From Edaphobacter acidisoli (GTDB taxonomy: Bacteria > Acidobacteriota > Terriglobia > Terriglobales > Acidobacteriaceae): DNA of 64,000 nucleotides. Position 1 is the stretch's first letter. Each line of letters opens with the position of its first letter. The stretch lies in assembly GCF_014642855.1 (NCBI RefSeq), contig NZ_BMJB01000001.1, positions 2,976,001-3,040,000 of the forward strand. The letters run 5' to 3'. The notes below the pieces were generated by a model. It was given only the letters and a program-made list of their open reading frames with translations, was not told the DNA's origin and did not search any database. The translations under genes and the position numbers were made by a program. This document shows, piece after piece, positions 8,144-16,605 of the stretch.

Positions 8144-9370
8144 ATGAGTACGACAGCGACGATAGTGAATCCAGCGCGGTCGGTGGCTGGACGGTTTGGA
8201 GCGTACGGCGGGCGGTATGTGCCGGAGACGCTGATGGCGGCGCTTGAGGAGCTGGAAGCAGCGTACAACGCGGCCAGGGAAGACGCAGCGTTTCAGGCAG
8301 AGCTGGACGATCTGCTCAGGAACTACTGCGGGCGGCCGACGCCGCTCTACTTCGCCAAACGGCTGACGGAGCAGTGTGGCGGCGCGAAGATCTACCTGAA
8401 GCGCGAAGACCTGCTCCACACCGGCGCGCACAAGATCAACAACGCCCTCGGCCAGGGGCTGCTGGCGCGGCGGATGGGCAAGCACCGTATCATCGCCGAG
8501 ACGGGCGCGGGGCAGCACGGCGTGGCCACGGCCACCGTCTGCGCGCTGCTGGGCATGGAGTGCGTCATCTACATGGGCGAAGAGGACATGCGGCGGCAGG
8601 AGCTGAACGTCTACCGGATGCGTCTGCTGGGCGCTGAGGTGCGCGGCGTGGCGGCGGGGTCGGCGACACTGAAGGACGCGATCAACGAAGCGATGCGCGA
8701 CTGGGTCACGAATGTGCGGACAACGTACTACATCCTCGGCTCGGCGCTTGGCGCACATCCTTACCCGACGATGGTGCGGGACTTTCACCGCGTCATCAGC
8801 CGCGAGGCGAAGGCGCAGATGCTCGAGCGCGAGGGCAAGCTGCCAACCGCGATCGTCGCGTGCGTAGGCGGTGGCTCGAACGCCATTGGCGCGTTCTACG
8901 AATTTCTTGGCGACAAGAATGTGCAACTCATTGGCGTCGAAGCTGGCGGACGCGGGCCAAAGCTGGGCGAACACGCGGCGCGTTTCCAGAAGGTAGACGG
9001 CGGCGTGCCAGGCGTACTGCAAGGAACATACAGCTACGTCCTGCAGGATGAGAACGGCCAGGTGGCAACAACGCACTCAGTAAGCGCGGGTCTCGACTAC
9101 GCGAGCGTAGGCCCGGAACACGCGATGCTGCACGACACAGGCCGCGCCACCTACACATCATGCACGGACGACGCGGCGTTGAAGGCTACGGTAACGCTCT
9201 CGCGCACAGAAGGCATCCTGCCCGCGCTCGAAAGCGCACACGCAGTCGCCGAAGCCATTCGTCTTGCTCCCACAATGGCGAAGACGGATGTCCTGATGGT
9301 GAATCTGTCAGGACGAGGCGATAAGGACATGGGGATTTTGTCGAGAGAGCTGAAGATACAGGGCGTATAG
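8144..9370 (+). CDS. trpB: Tryptophan synthase beta subunit
   Basis: The 408-residue protein converts indole and serine to tryptophan with PLP. Schiff-base Lys97 lies in [15 protein letters not shown], and the phosphate-binding GGGSNAIG is present; the length is typical. The ATG at 8144 is chosen because AAGGAG (8132-8137) stands six bases before it; an upstream TTG at 8123 falls within that site's flank. It is the first structural gene of an aromatic operon and lies 18 nt ahead of trpA, its partner subunit. No other trp genes (E, D, C, F) are in the window. Confidence 0.97.
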   Translation: MSTTATIVNPARSVAGRFGAYGGRYVPETLMAALEELEAAYNAAREDAAFQAELDDLLRNYCGRPTPLYFAKRLTEQCGGAKIYLKREDLLHTGAHKINNALGQGLLARRMGKHRIIAETGAGQHGVATATVCALLGMECVIYMGEEDMRRQELNVYRMRLLGAEVRGVAAGSATLKDAINEAMRDWVTNVRTTYYILGSALGAHPYPTMVRDFHRVISREAKAQMLEREGKLPTAIVACVGGGSNAIGAFYEFLGDKNVQLIGVEAGGRGPKLGEHAARFQKVDGGVPGVLQGTYSYVLQDENGQVATTHSVSAGLDYASVGPEHAMLHDTGRATYTSCTDDAALKATVTLSRTEGILPALESAHAVAEAIRLAPTMAKTDVLMVNLSGRGDKDMGILSRELKIQGV

Positions 9371-9388
9371 GGACAGGAGCAGAAACGG

Positions 9389-10150
9389 ATGGCGATTGAG
9401 TTTAAGAAGAAGCCAGGAATTGTTGCGTATCTGACCGCGGGTGATCCTGATCTTGCGGCGACGAGAGAAATTGCGCTGGCGGCGATTGATAACGGCGCGG
9501 ATGTGATTGAACTGGGCGTGCCCTTCAGCGATCCGCTTGCGGATGGGCCGGTGATTCAGCGGGCGAGCGAGCGGGCCGTTGCGCGTGGAACGCGGCTGGT
9601 GGATGTGCTTGCTCTTGCGAAGGAGCTGCGCGCGGCGCGTCCTTCAGCAGGGCTGGTGCTGTTCTCGTACCTGAACCCCGTGGTACGGATGGGGATGCGG
9701 ACGTTCACGGAGCGCGCTGCCGAGGCGGGTGCGGACGGAGTGCTTTTGACCGATATGATCGTCGAAGAGGCGGGCGAATACCTCGAAGCGATGCACGCGA
9801 ACAAGCTTGCTCCGGTGTTTCTGGCCGCACCGACGAGCCCCGATGCACGGTTGAAGGCAATCGCCGAAGTCTCTCAGGGATTTGTCTACGCTATCTCGCG
9901 CGTGGGAATTACGGGCACGCAGCAGAAGGTGGCGAGCGACGCGCCGGAGCTGGTGGCGCGCCTCAGAAAGTTCACGAAGCTGCCGATCGCCGTGGGATTT
10001 GGCATCTCGACGCCCGAGCATGTGCGCGCCGTAGGCGAGTTTGCCGATGCGGCTGTGATCGGCAGCGCGCTGGTGGCGCTGATTGAAAAAACCGGCGCGG
10101 ACGGAGCCGCGGCAGCCGTAGGCAAGTTCATCCGGGAGGTGCGCGGGTGA
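9389..10150 (+). CDS. trpA: Tryptophan synthase alpha subunit
   Basis: The 253-residue TIM barrel cleaves indole-3-glycerol phosphate and channels indole to TrpB. The catalytic pair is visible as E41 in VIELGVPFSDPLADGP and D52 in the same motif. FVYAISRVGITG and the phosphate loop GFGIST are also present. AGGAG (9375-9379) precedes the ATG. It follows trpB by 18 nt, and 109 nt separate it from the chorismate mutase gene. Confidence 0.97.
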   Translation: MAIEFKKKPGIVAYLTAGDPDLAATREIALAAIDNGADVIELGVPFSDPLADGPVIQRASERAVARGTRLVDVLALAKELRAARPSAGLVLFSYLNPVVRMGMRTFTERAAEAGADGVLLTDMIVEEAGEYLEAMHANKLAPVFLAAPTSPDARLKAIAEVSQGFVYAISRVGITGTQQKVASDAPELVARLRKFTKLPIAVGFGISTPEHVRAVGEFADAAVIGSALVALIEKTGADGAAAAVGKFIREVRG

Positions 10151-10259
10151 TAGCTGACAGCAAGAACGCAGGCAACTCCGCCGTTTATCATGGTGCGTAC
10201 GGAAAATTTTCGCGGCACGCGACGCATGATGGCGCGCAGCTCGAACATGAGGGATGGCA

Positions 10260-10523
10260 ATGGAGATCTCCGACTGGCGGAAGAAGATTGATGAGCTCGA
10301 TGAGCAGATTGTGCGGCTCATCAACCAACGCGCAGAGGCGGCGCGGGCGATTGGAGAGCTCAAACGCGTGTCGGACCTTCCCGTTTATGAGCCCAGGCGC
10401 GAACAGATCGTGTTTGACCACGTTCGTTCCGTCAATGCTGGACCTCTGGCGGACGCCGAGATTCAGCACGTGTATGAGCGCATCATCGACGTGATGCGGA
10501 CTCTGCAACGACGGGACGCCTAG
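10260..10523 (+). CDS. Chorismate mutase, AroQ class (monofunctional)
   Basis: This 87-residue all-helical protein rearranges chorismate to prephenate, the branch to Phe and Tyr. Aligned by eye with the E. coli P-protein domain, the active-site set is kept: R7, R24, K35, R47 and E48 (EPRREQ). I prefer the ATG at 10260: GAGGG (10249-10253) lies six bases before it but touches the other candidate at 10254. It stands alone rather than fused to a dehydratase or dehydrogenase, and lies between trpA and the DAHP synthase gene. Confidence 0.9.
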   Translation: MEISDWRKKIDELDEQIVRLINQRAEAARAIGELKRVSDLPVYEPRREQIVFDHVRSVNAGPLADAEIQHVYERIIDVMRTLQRRDA

Positions 10524-10589
10524 CTGGCCTGAACGACGGCGTCATTTGTATCAATTTTAGTTACATACAGAAAGAGTGGCGCGAAATCC

Positions 10590-11609
10590 ATGATCGTAGC
10601 GATGCAGGACCATGCAACTGAAGAGAATATTCAACACGTCATCGAGCGGATGGTGGAGCTTGGCTTCAACGTCCACAGAACAACCGGCGAAATCCAGACA
10701 ATCCTTGCGGGCGTAGGGACGCCGTCACACTTTGACGTAAACGAGTTCAAGGTGCTGACCGGGGTGCAGGATGCGTACCGCATCTCGTCGCCATACAAGC
10801 TCGCCGGCCGCGGCTTCCGCCCCGAGGGCACAAAGATTACCTTCCCGAATGGCGTCGTCGTGGGCAACGAAGAGGTTGTCGTCATGGCCGGGCCGTGCTC
10901 GGTCGAATCGCGCGCGCAGATCTTGGACAGCGCGAAGAAGGTGAAGGCCGCGGGTGCGAAGTTCCTGCGCGGAGGCGCGTTCAAGCCCCGCAGTTCGCCG
11001 TACAGCTTCCAGGGCATGGGCCTCGAAGGCCTGAAGCTGCTGCGCGAAGTTGCCGACGAGACCGGGCTGCTGGTCATCACTGAAGTGATGGAGATATCGC
11101 AGATCGAGGTGATGTTGCCTTACATCGACTGCTTCCAGATCGGCGCGCGCAACATGCAGAACTTCAACCTGCTCCGCGAGCTGGGCCACGTGCGCAAGCC
11201 ATGTCTGCTGAAGCGCGGCATCGCGGCGACAATTGAAGAGGTCCTCTTGAGCGCGGAGTACATTCTCTCCGGCGGCAACTACGACCTGATGCTGTGCGAG
11301 CGCGGCGTCCGCACGTTCGAGACCTACACGCGCAACACGATGGACATCTCGGCGATTCCGGTGCTGAAGAAGTTGACGCACCTGCCAGTGCTTGGCGACC
11401 CATCGCACGGCGTGGGCATCCGCGACCTGGTGCCACCGATGGCGCTGGCCGCTGTGGCTGCCGGCGCAGACGGCCTGCTGATGGAGATGCATCCGGACCC
11501 GGAGAAGGCGATGAGCGACGGCGCGCAAAGCTTGTATCCTGAACAATTGGAGAAGCTGATGGCGCAGTTGCGGAAGCTGGCGCCAGTGGTCGGGCGGAAG
11601 ATTGCTTAG
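10590..11609 (+). CDS. aroF: 3-deoxy-7-phosphoheptulonate (DAHP) synthase, class I-beta with N-terminal FL domain
   Basis: The 339-residue enzyme joins phosphoenolpyruvate and erythrose-4-phosphate, the first shikimate step. Residues 1-70 or so form a ferredoxin-like (ACT-like) domain. The barrel follows, with [44 protein letters not shown] and GDPSHGVG. This is the Thermotoga-like architecture, in which the N-terminal domain mediates feedback inhibition by Tyr or Phe; that regulation is inferred. The ribosome site is weak (AGAAAGAG). It lies 66 nt after chorismate mutase and 24 nt before tyrA. Confidence 0.95.
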   Translation: MIVAMQDHATEENIQHVIERMVELGFNVHRTTGEIQTILAGVGTPSHFDVNEFKVLTGVQDAYRISSPYKLAGRGFRPEGTKITFPNGVVVGNEEVVVMAGPCSVESRAQILDSAKKVKAAGAKFLRGGAFKPRSSPYSFQGMGLEGLKLLREVADETGLLVITEVMEISQIEVMLPYIDCFQIGARNMQNFNLLRELGHVRKPCLLKRGIAATIEEVLLSAEYILSGGNYDLMLCERGVRTFETYTRNTMDISAIPVLKKLTHLPVLGDPSHGVGIRDLVPPMALAAVAAGADGLLMEMHPDPEKAMSDGAQSLYPEQLEKLMAQLRKLAPVVGRKIA

Positions 11610-11633
11610 CCTGCATAAAGGACGGCGCACGCG

Positions 11634-12491
11634 ATGATGGAACGGGTTCTGATCGTTGGCACAGGGCTGATTGGCGCCTCAGTGGGGCTTGCCCTGCGGT
11701 CGGCGGGCTTCGTGGGTCGCATCGATGGCTGGGACCAGAGCTCGCTGGAGCTTGCCGCTGCAGAGCAGATGGGCGCTATCGATGGCAAGGCCGCCAGTCG
11801 CGAGGCTGCGCTTCAGATTGCGCGTGTTGCCGACGTGATTGTGCTGGCTGTGCCGGTGCTTGCAATCAAGGACTGGATGCAGGCGCTGGCGCCGATCGTT
11901 GGCGCCGGGCAGCTCATCACAGACGTTGGCAGCACAAAGCTCGAGATCAGAGAGCTGGCAGCGAAGCTTTATGGAGGCGATGGTCGCGCGGTCTTTCTGC
12001 CGGGCCATCCAATGGCGGGCAAGGAGTCCGGCGGCGCTATGCTGGCGGAGGCCGGGCTGTTCGACGGCGCGATGTGGCTGTTCACGCCTCTTTCGGAAAA
12101 GCCGACTGCTGCGGAGAAGGAGTGGCGGGGTTGGATCGGCTGCTTCGGCACGCGTTCGCTCGACATGGATGCTGCGCGGCACGATGAGATCTGCGCGTGG
12201 GTAAGCCATCTGCCGCAGATGCTCTCGACGGCGCTGGCAGCTCTGCTAGAAGACACGTTCGCCGATGCAGCGGAGATTAGTGCAATCGGCGGCCGCGCGC
12301 TGCGCGAGACGACGCGGCTGGGCGCGAGCCCGTACAGCATGTGGCGCGATGTAGCGATGACCAACACGAAGCCGATTGCCGACACGCTGCTGGCGCTCGA
12401 GCAGAGGTTGACACATCTGCGCGAAAACCTGCGCACGCCTGAGCTGCGCGAAGAGTTTGAGCTGGCAAATCAGTTCCGGCGACGGCGGTAA
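11634..12491 (+). CDS. tyrA: Prephenate dehydrogenase
   Basis: The 285-residue protein oxidatively decarboxylates prephenate to 4-hydroxyphenylpyruvate using NAD(P). The Rossmann motif VGTGLIGASVG is at 6-16, and the catalytic His is in FLPGHPMAGKESGG. No ACT domain or chorismate mutase domain is attached, consistent with the separate mutase upstream. Two adjacent ATG codons (11634, 11637) could start it; AAAGGA lies about 11 bases before. It is the last gene of the aromatic operon and is followed by a long inverted repeat. Confidence 0.93.
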   Translation: MMERVLIVGTGLIGASVGLALRSAGFVGRIDGWDQSSLELAAAEQMGAIDGKAASREAALQIARVADVIVLAVPVLAIKDWMQALAPIVGAGQLITDVGSTKLEIRELAAKLYGGDGRAVFLPGHPMAGKESGGAMLAEAGLFDGAMWLFTPLSEKPTAAEKEWRGWIGCFGTRSLDMDAARHDEICAWVSHLPQMLSTALAALLEDTFADAAEISAIGGRALRETTRLGASPYSMWRDVAMTNTKPIADTLLALEQRLTHLRENLRTPELREEFELANQFRRRR

Positions 12492-12500
12492 GGAAGGCCT

Positions 12501-12652
12501 GACACGGATGGACACCGATGAGCACCGATCTTAAGAACGACCACGGATAGACGCGGATTGCTCCATGCCGTGCCGCGCAAAGCAAAGCAATTCATGACTC
12601 GAGCCCGCGTCGATCCGTAATCGAATCGGTGGCATCGGTGCAAATCGGTGTT
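12501..12652. repeat. Long imperfect inverted repeat between tyrA and ilvA
   Basis: CACCGATGAGCACCGAT (12513-12529) pairs with ATCGGTGGCATCGGTG (12625-12640) apart from a one-base indel. Further inward GGAT/ATCC complementarity gives an extended hairpin. CACCGAT/ATCGGTG units recur in both arms. It looks like a dispersed intergenic palindrome rather than a terminator, as no T-tract follows. No second copy is in the window. Confidence 0.6.
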
Positions 12653-12689
12653 AAGCCTTTCGAGATGTCATAAGCTGAAACGGGAAGGA

Positions 12690-13931
12690 ATGTCTAACCC
12701 TGTGAGTTCAACAAGCAATCTCAATATCACGCTGGCCGACATCGCGGCAGCTCGCGAGCGCCTTCGTGGGTCCGTGTACTACACACCGTGCGCACACTCT
12801 GTGGTGCTGTCACAGTTGACTGGGCAAGAGGTCTTTCTCAAGCTCGAAAACCTGCAAATGACGGGCGCGTTCAAAGAGCGTGGCGCGCTGAACCGTATCG
12901 CCACACTTACGCCGGAACAGGCAGCGCGCGGCGTGGTGGCGGCAAGCGCCGGAAATCACGCGCAGGGCGTGGCCTATCACGCGACCAAGCGCGGGATTCG
13001 CAGCACCATTGTCATGCCGCTGGCGACTCCGCTGGTAAAGGTGACGGCAACGCGCGGCTTCGGCGCAGAGGTGGTGCTACATGGTGCCAACTATGACGAA
13101 GCCTGCGAAGAAGCGCTGCGGCTGTGCGCGGCGCAGGACATGACGTTTATCCATCCGTTCGACGATCCGGTCGTCATGGCGGGCCAGGGCACGATTGGGC
13201 TCGAGGTGCTTGAGCAGGTGCCCGATCTTGAAGCCATCGTAGTGCCGATTGGCGGCGGCGGCCTCATTGGTGGCATTGCGTGCGCCATCAAAGAATCACG
13301 GCCCGAAGTCCGCGTCGTGGGCGTACAAACCTCGCGATTGCCTTCGATGGCTGCGGCAGTAGCGGAGCACAAGATCGTAACGGTCGAGCCTGGAACGACG
13401 ATTGCCGACGGCATCGCCGTGCGCCGCGCGGGAGACATTACATTTCCAGTAGTCGAAAAGTATGTCGACGAGATTGTGACCGTCGATGAAGACGAGATCG
13501 CATCGGCGATTCTGGTGTTGCTGGAGCGCGAGAAGATGCTCGCCGAGGGCGCAGGCGCAACGGCACTTGCTGCGCTCTTGCAGCGGAAGACCTCGCTCAA
13601 AGGCGGGCGCACAGCGGTGGTGGTTGGCGGCGGCAACATTGACGTCACGCTGCTGTCGCGGATCATCGAGCGCGGTCTGGTGCAGGACGGCCGCATGATT
13701 CGTCTGCGAATCCACCTGCTCGACAAGCCCGGCGCGCTGGCCGAGCTGACGCGGCTGATTGCGCATCATCGCGCCAACATCGTCGACACCCTCTACAACC
13801 GCGCTTACTATGGCGTGAACCTGGGCGACACAGCCATCGACATCACCCTTGAAACACGCGGCCCGGAGCAGGTAAAAGAGCTGTTGGCTGCGCTAGACTC
13901 CGGCGGTTATATCTACAGCCGTGTGATTTAG
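12690..13931 (+). CDS. ilvA: Threonine ammonia-lyase (dehydratase), PLP fold II with C-terminal ACT-like domain
   Basis: The 413-residue protein deaminates threonine to 2-oxobutanoate, which feeds isoleucine synthesis. PLP Lys62 is in TGAFKERGALN; the phosphate loop is GGGGLIGG, and SAGNHAQG is the asparagine loop. After about residue 335 a single ACT-like domain (LLDKPGALAELTRLI) suggests the short, allosteric form. The ATG at 12690 has GGGAAGG almost touching it; the GTG five codons in would be better spaced, so the exact start is uncertain. It is separated from tyrA by an inverted repeat and runs convergently to ddl. Confidence 0.92.
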   Translation: MSNPVSSTSNLNITLADIAAARERLRGSVYYTPCAHSVVLSQLTGQEVFLKLENLQMTGAFKERGALNRIATLTPEQAARGVVAASAGNHAQGVAYHATKRGIRSTIVMPLATPLVKVTATRGFGAEVVLHGANYDEACEEALRLCAAQDMTFIHPFDDPVVMAGQGTIGLEVLEQVPDLEAIVVPIGGGGLIGGIACAIKESRPEVRVVGVQTSRLPSMAAAVAEHKIVTVEPGTTIADGIAVRRAGDITFPVVEKYVDEIVTVDEDEIASAILVLLEREKMLAEGAGATALAALLQRKTSLKGGRTAVVVGGGNIDVTLLSRIIERGLVQDGRMIRLRIHLLDKPGALAELTRLIAHHRANIVDTLYNRAYYGVNLGDTAIDITLETRGPEQVKELLAALDSGGYIYSRVI

Positions 13932-13969
13932 GTTCCTTTGCCGGTTGAGAAAGCAATAGAAGACACACT

Positions 13970-15187
13970 CTAATTCCGCGTGAACGTCGTCTCCTGCTTC
14001 TCCCGATGGCGTTCCATCGCCAGGCCGATGAGCCGGTCGATAAGCTGTTTGTAGGGGATGCCCGTGGCCTGCCACAGCTTCGGATACATGCTGATCGAGG
14101 TGAAGCCGGGCATGGTGTTGATCTCATTCAGATAGATGCGCGGCTTCTTGCCCTTGCGCGCAGGCTCCATCAGGAAGTCGACACGCGCGAGTCCGGCGCA
14201 GTCGCATGCGCGAAAGGCGGCGACGGCCATCTCACGAATCTGCTTCGATTCGGCCTTGGTAAGCTTCGCCGGAATGATCGGCACGCTGGTGTCAGAGACA
14301 TATTTTGCTTCGTAGTCATAGAACTCAGCGCCGGGAACGATCTCGCCAACAACCGACGCCTCAGGCGCATCGTTGCCGAGCACGGCGACCTCCAACTCAC
14401 GCGGCTTCGCTCCCGGTCCGCCGACACCTTGCTCAACGACAAGCTTGCGATCAAAGCCGGCGGCAAGATCCATCGCTGCGGCAAGTTCGCTGCGGTCGTG
14501 GACTTTGCTGATGCCAACCGAAGAGCCGAGGTTCGCGGGCTTCACAAAGAGCGGGTAGCGAAGCGCGGCTTCGATCTTCTTCCTGCACTTCTTTGGGTCA
14601 GCGCGCCACTCGCTGCGCAGCAGGGCAAGATACGGTGTCTGCGGAAGGCCCGCGGCGCTAAAGAGCTTCTTCATCGCGGCCTTGTCCATGCCAGTGGCCG
14701 AGCCGAGCACCCCGGAGCCGACATAAGCGATGTCAGCCAATTCAAACAAGCCCTGAATCGTACCGTCTTCGCCGAAGGTGCCGTGCAGAACAGGAAAGAT
14801 CGCATCCAGATCAAGCGGCGCGCTCGCATGTGCAGGCGCAAGATCGGTGCGTGTCGAAAGCTGGAGCGGTTGCAGCGACTCCGCCGGCACAGGTGGAACG
14901 ATGATAGCCTCGCCGCGTTTCAGCACTGCAGCCGTGGGCGTAGCCTCCGGATCGCCTGCCTGGAGCGGGTTCTCCGGCGGGAACCGGCCTGTGAGCAGCG
15001 CATGCGCGTCGTGCGACGTAACCCAGCGGCCCTGCTTGGTGATGCCGATGGGGACAACCTCGTACTTCTTCTTATCGATCGCCTTCAGAATCGAGGCTGC
15101 GGAGAGGAGCGAGACCTCGTGTTCGCCCGAGCGGCCGCCAAACAGGACACCGACGCGGAGCTTTTTCGCTGGATGCTTTTTCGTCAT
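13970..15187 (-). CDS. ddl: D-alanine--D-alanine ligase
   Basis: The 405-residue ATP-grasp enzyme makes the D-Ala-D-Ala dipeptide for peptidoglycan. [14 protein letters not shown] is near the N-terminus, the ATP-grasp core [16 protein letters not shown] is in the middle, and the Mg-binding [20 protein letters not shown] is near the C-terminus. It is about 50 residues longer than E. coli DdlB, as in the VanA/DdlA-like group. I chose ATG 15187; a TTG four codons upstream is possible. It converges on ilvA with a 38-nt gap. Confidence 0.95.
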   Translation of the reverse strand: MTKKHPAKKLRVGVLFGGRSGEHEVSLLSAASILKAIDKKKYEVVPIGITKQGRWVTSHDAHALLTGRFPPENPLQAGDPEATPTAAVLKRGEAIIVPPVPAESLQPLQLSTRTDLAPAHASAPLDLDAIFPVLHGTFGEDGTIQGLFELADIAYVGSGVLGSATGMDKAAMKKLFSAAGLPQTPYLALLRSEWRADPKKCRKKIEAALRYPLFVKPANLGSSVGISKVHDRSELAAAMDLAAGFDRKLVVEQGVGGPGAKPRELEVAVLGNDAPEASVVGEIVPGAEFYDYEAKYVSDTSVPIIPAKLTKAESKQIREMAVAAFRACDCAGLARVDFLMEPARKGKKPRIYLNEINTMPGFTSISMYPKLWQATGIPYKQLIDRLIGLAMERHREKQETTFTRN

Positions 15188-15330
15188 ATTCTGGTTCAAG
15201 TCTCTAACAATTGTCAGAGATTTGTTTGCGGAAAACCGCGCGGAGTGCAGAGGTGGTTATGAGAAGTGGTGAGAGTCCGTGTCCATGTGATGAAATAGGG
15301 ACGAAGATTCAGCACAAATAGGAGACACGC

Positions 15331-15573
15331 ATGTCGGAAGAAGACCTGAGAGCAGAATTGGAGCGGTTGAAGGCAGAGAACGAGCGGCTGAAGAGCAAGG
15401 GCGTGCGCGGCCTGAGCCTGAAGGTCAGCGAAAAAGGCGCAGTCTCGCTCTACGGCATCGGACGGTTTCCCGTGACGCTCTACAAGGAGCAGTGGCGCAA
15501 GATCCTCGGCATGGCAGCCGAGATCGAGGACTTCATCCAGAAGAACGAAGCGAGCCTGAAGGCGAAAGAGTAG
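15331..15573 (+). CDS. Conserved small protein of unknown function with N-terminal coiled coil
   Basis: This 80-residue acidic/basic soluble protein starts with a short heptad-like coiled coil (EEDLRAELERLKAENERLK). A compact segment follows, with VSEKGAVSLYGIGRFPVTLY and WRKIL. AGGAGA stands seven bases before the ATG. I do not know its function, but the second half resembles a recurrent bacterial hypothetical family. It is divergent from ddl with a 143-nt gap. Confidence 0.75.
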   Translation: MSEEDLRAELERLKAENERLKSKGVRGLSLKVSEKGAVSLYGIGRFPVTLYKEQWRKILGMAAEIEDFIQKNEASLKAKE

Positions 15574-15737
15574 TCAGCCACTCGCGCCCCGCAGGCACAG
15601 CGCTGCGTTCTCCCCACAGATGCCAAATGGGGCAGTTTGCATAGTTGGGCCTGCTCGTAGCGCGAGTGATGCTCAGGTTTTAGCGCACAGGTTGGATCAG
15701 GCGGAAGATTGGGGATTGTCTCGCCGCTGCCGGGTCG

Positions 15738-16007
15738 TCAGGCTACAGCCAGCTCTCGCTCCTCACCCCGGATGGGCGTGGGCTCAGTGGTTGAGACTGC
15801 CGGGCGCTTCCAATCGCCCAGGGAACGGCTCAGTAGCGCCGAAGCGCAGCCCTCTCCACAGAGGGTGATAATGTCGTTGGAGAGAGCCAGGTCCCAGTCC
15901 CACGGCATAAAGGTGATACCGCGCGACGTTACCTTGGCCAGAATCCAGTGATTGCTGGTTTTCTTCTGGACCCCACATACGCACGTAAATGTTGGTGATA
16001 CTGCCAT
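15738..16007 (-). CDS. Small Cys-rich, possibly zinc-binding protein
   Basis: An 89-residue protein has C9-x-C11 near the start, then KKTSNHW, ITFMPWDWDLA, and C50-x3-C54 in LCGEGCASALLSR. The two cysteine pairs suggest a small metal-binding fold. AGGAA lies about five bases before the ATG, a proper start. The residues after about 70 look unstructured. I have no family name; Trp/His-rich zinc-ribbon-like hypotheticals are the nearest resemblance. It overlaps frames of no better candidate on the other strand. Confidence 0.55.
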   Translation of the reverse strand: MAVSPTFTCVCGVQKKTSNHWILAKVTSRGITFMPWDWDLALSNDIITLCGEGCASALLSRSLGDWKRPAVSTTEPTPIRGEERELAVA

Positions 16008-16342
16008 TTGTTTTCCTGCTTTCCTGGGTCGGCGTTCCGACCCCGTGTGCTACGTTTTGCATAGCAGCACGTCTCGTGCCAATCCTGGCGGAGAACAGGT
16101 CATTCGAGTATTTTCAATACCCTGTCTCCTCACCCGGGCGAAGTTTAGACGAATCAAAGCAATTTGCAGCATAGTGAAAAGGAAAATACTTTCCACAGCC
16201 GAAGGCGCTCTGATCCAAACCCGCTCCAGATGGCTCGAAAGTATAGATGCCTGAGGCAGATATCGGGTTGCGATAAAGCCGCACCATCGTGGTAAATGCT
16301 TGTCCACAGCGGATTGCGGGTCATGGACGGGGAGAGGCGAAG
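16008..16342. other. Non-coding or decayed stretch
   Basis: No supported gene is found here. Base composition is less GC-rich than the flanks, and several short AT-rich runs occur near 16150-16200. It separates the Cys-rich small gene from the truncated DUF1810 gene and may hold their promoters or gene remnants. Confidence 0.3.
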
Positions 16343-16603
16343 ATGCGCGAAGCGTATGATCTGGAACGGTTTATCGAGGCCCAGGAGGGAATATACTCGC
16401 GTGCTCTGACTGAGGTCCAGGCAGGCGAAAAACGCAGCCATTGGATGTGGTTCATCTTCCCGCAGATTCACGGGCTGGGGTCCAGCGCGATGGCCGTACA
16501 ATTCGCTATCTCCAGCCTCGCAGAGGCAAAAGCATACCTGGCGCATCCTGTACTCGGATCGCGTCTGCGCGAGATCACCCAGGCAACGCTGGCGCGGCTC
16601 TGA
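16343..16603 (+). pseudogene. Truncated DUF1810 family gene
   Basis: The 86-residue frame matches the first 60 percent of DUF1810 proteins: LERFIEAQEGIY, KRSHWMWFIFPQIHGLG, LAEAKAYLAHPVLGSRLREIT. Family members run to about 140 residues, with a FGSPDDLK-type segment that is missing here. The frame stops at TGA 16601-16603, two bases before the end of the oppositely oriented oxidoreductase gene. GGGGAGAGG before the ATG would still support translation. The missing end is consistent with a deletion or rearrangement at this junction. Confidence 0.7.
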
Positions 16604-16605
16604 GC

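Noticed and set aside
10147-10253. Short coding frame between trpA and the chorismate mutase gene
   Set aside because: It overlaps the trpA stop, has no ribosome site, and runs out of frame into the chorismate mutase gene.
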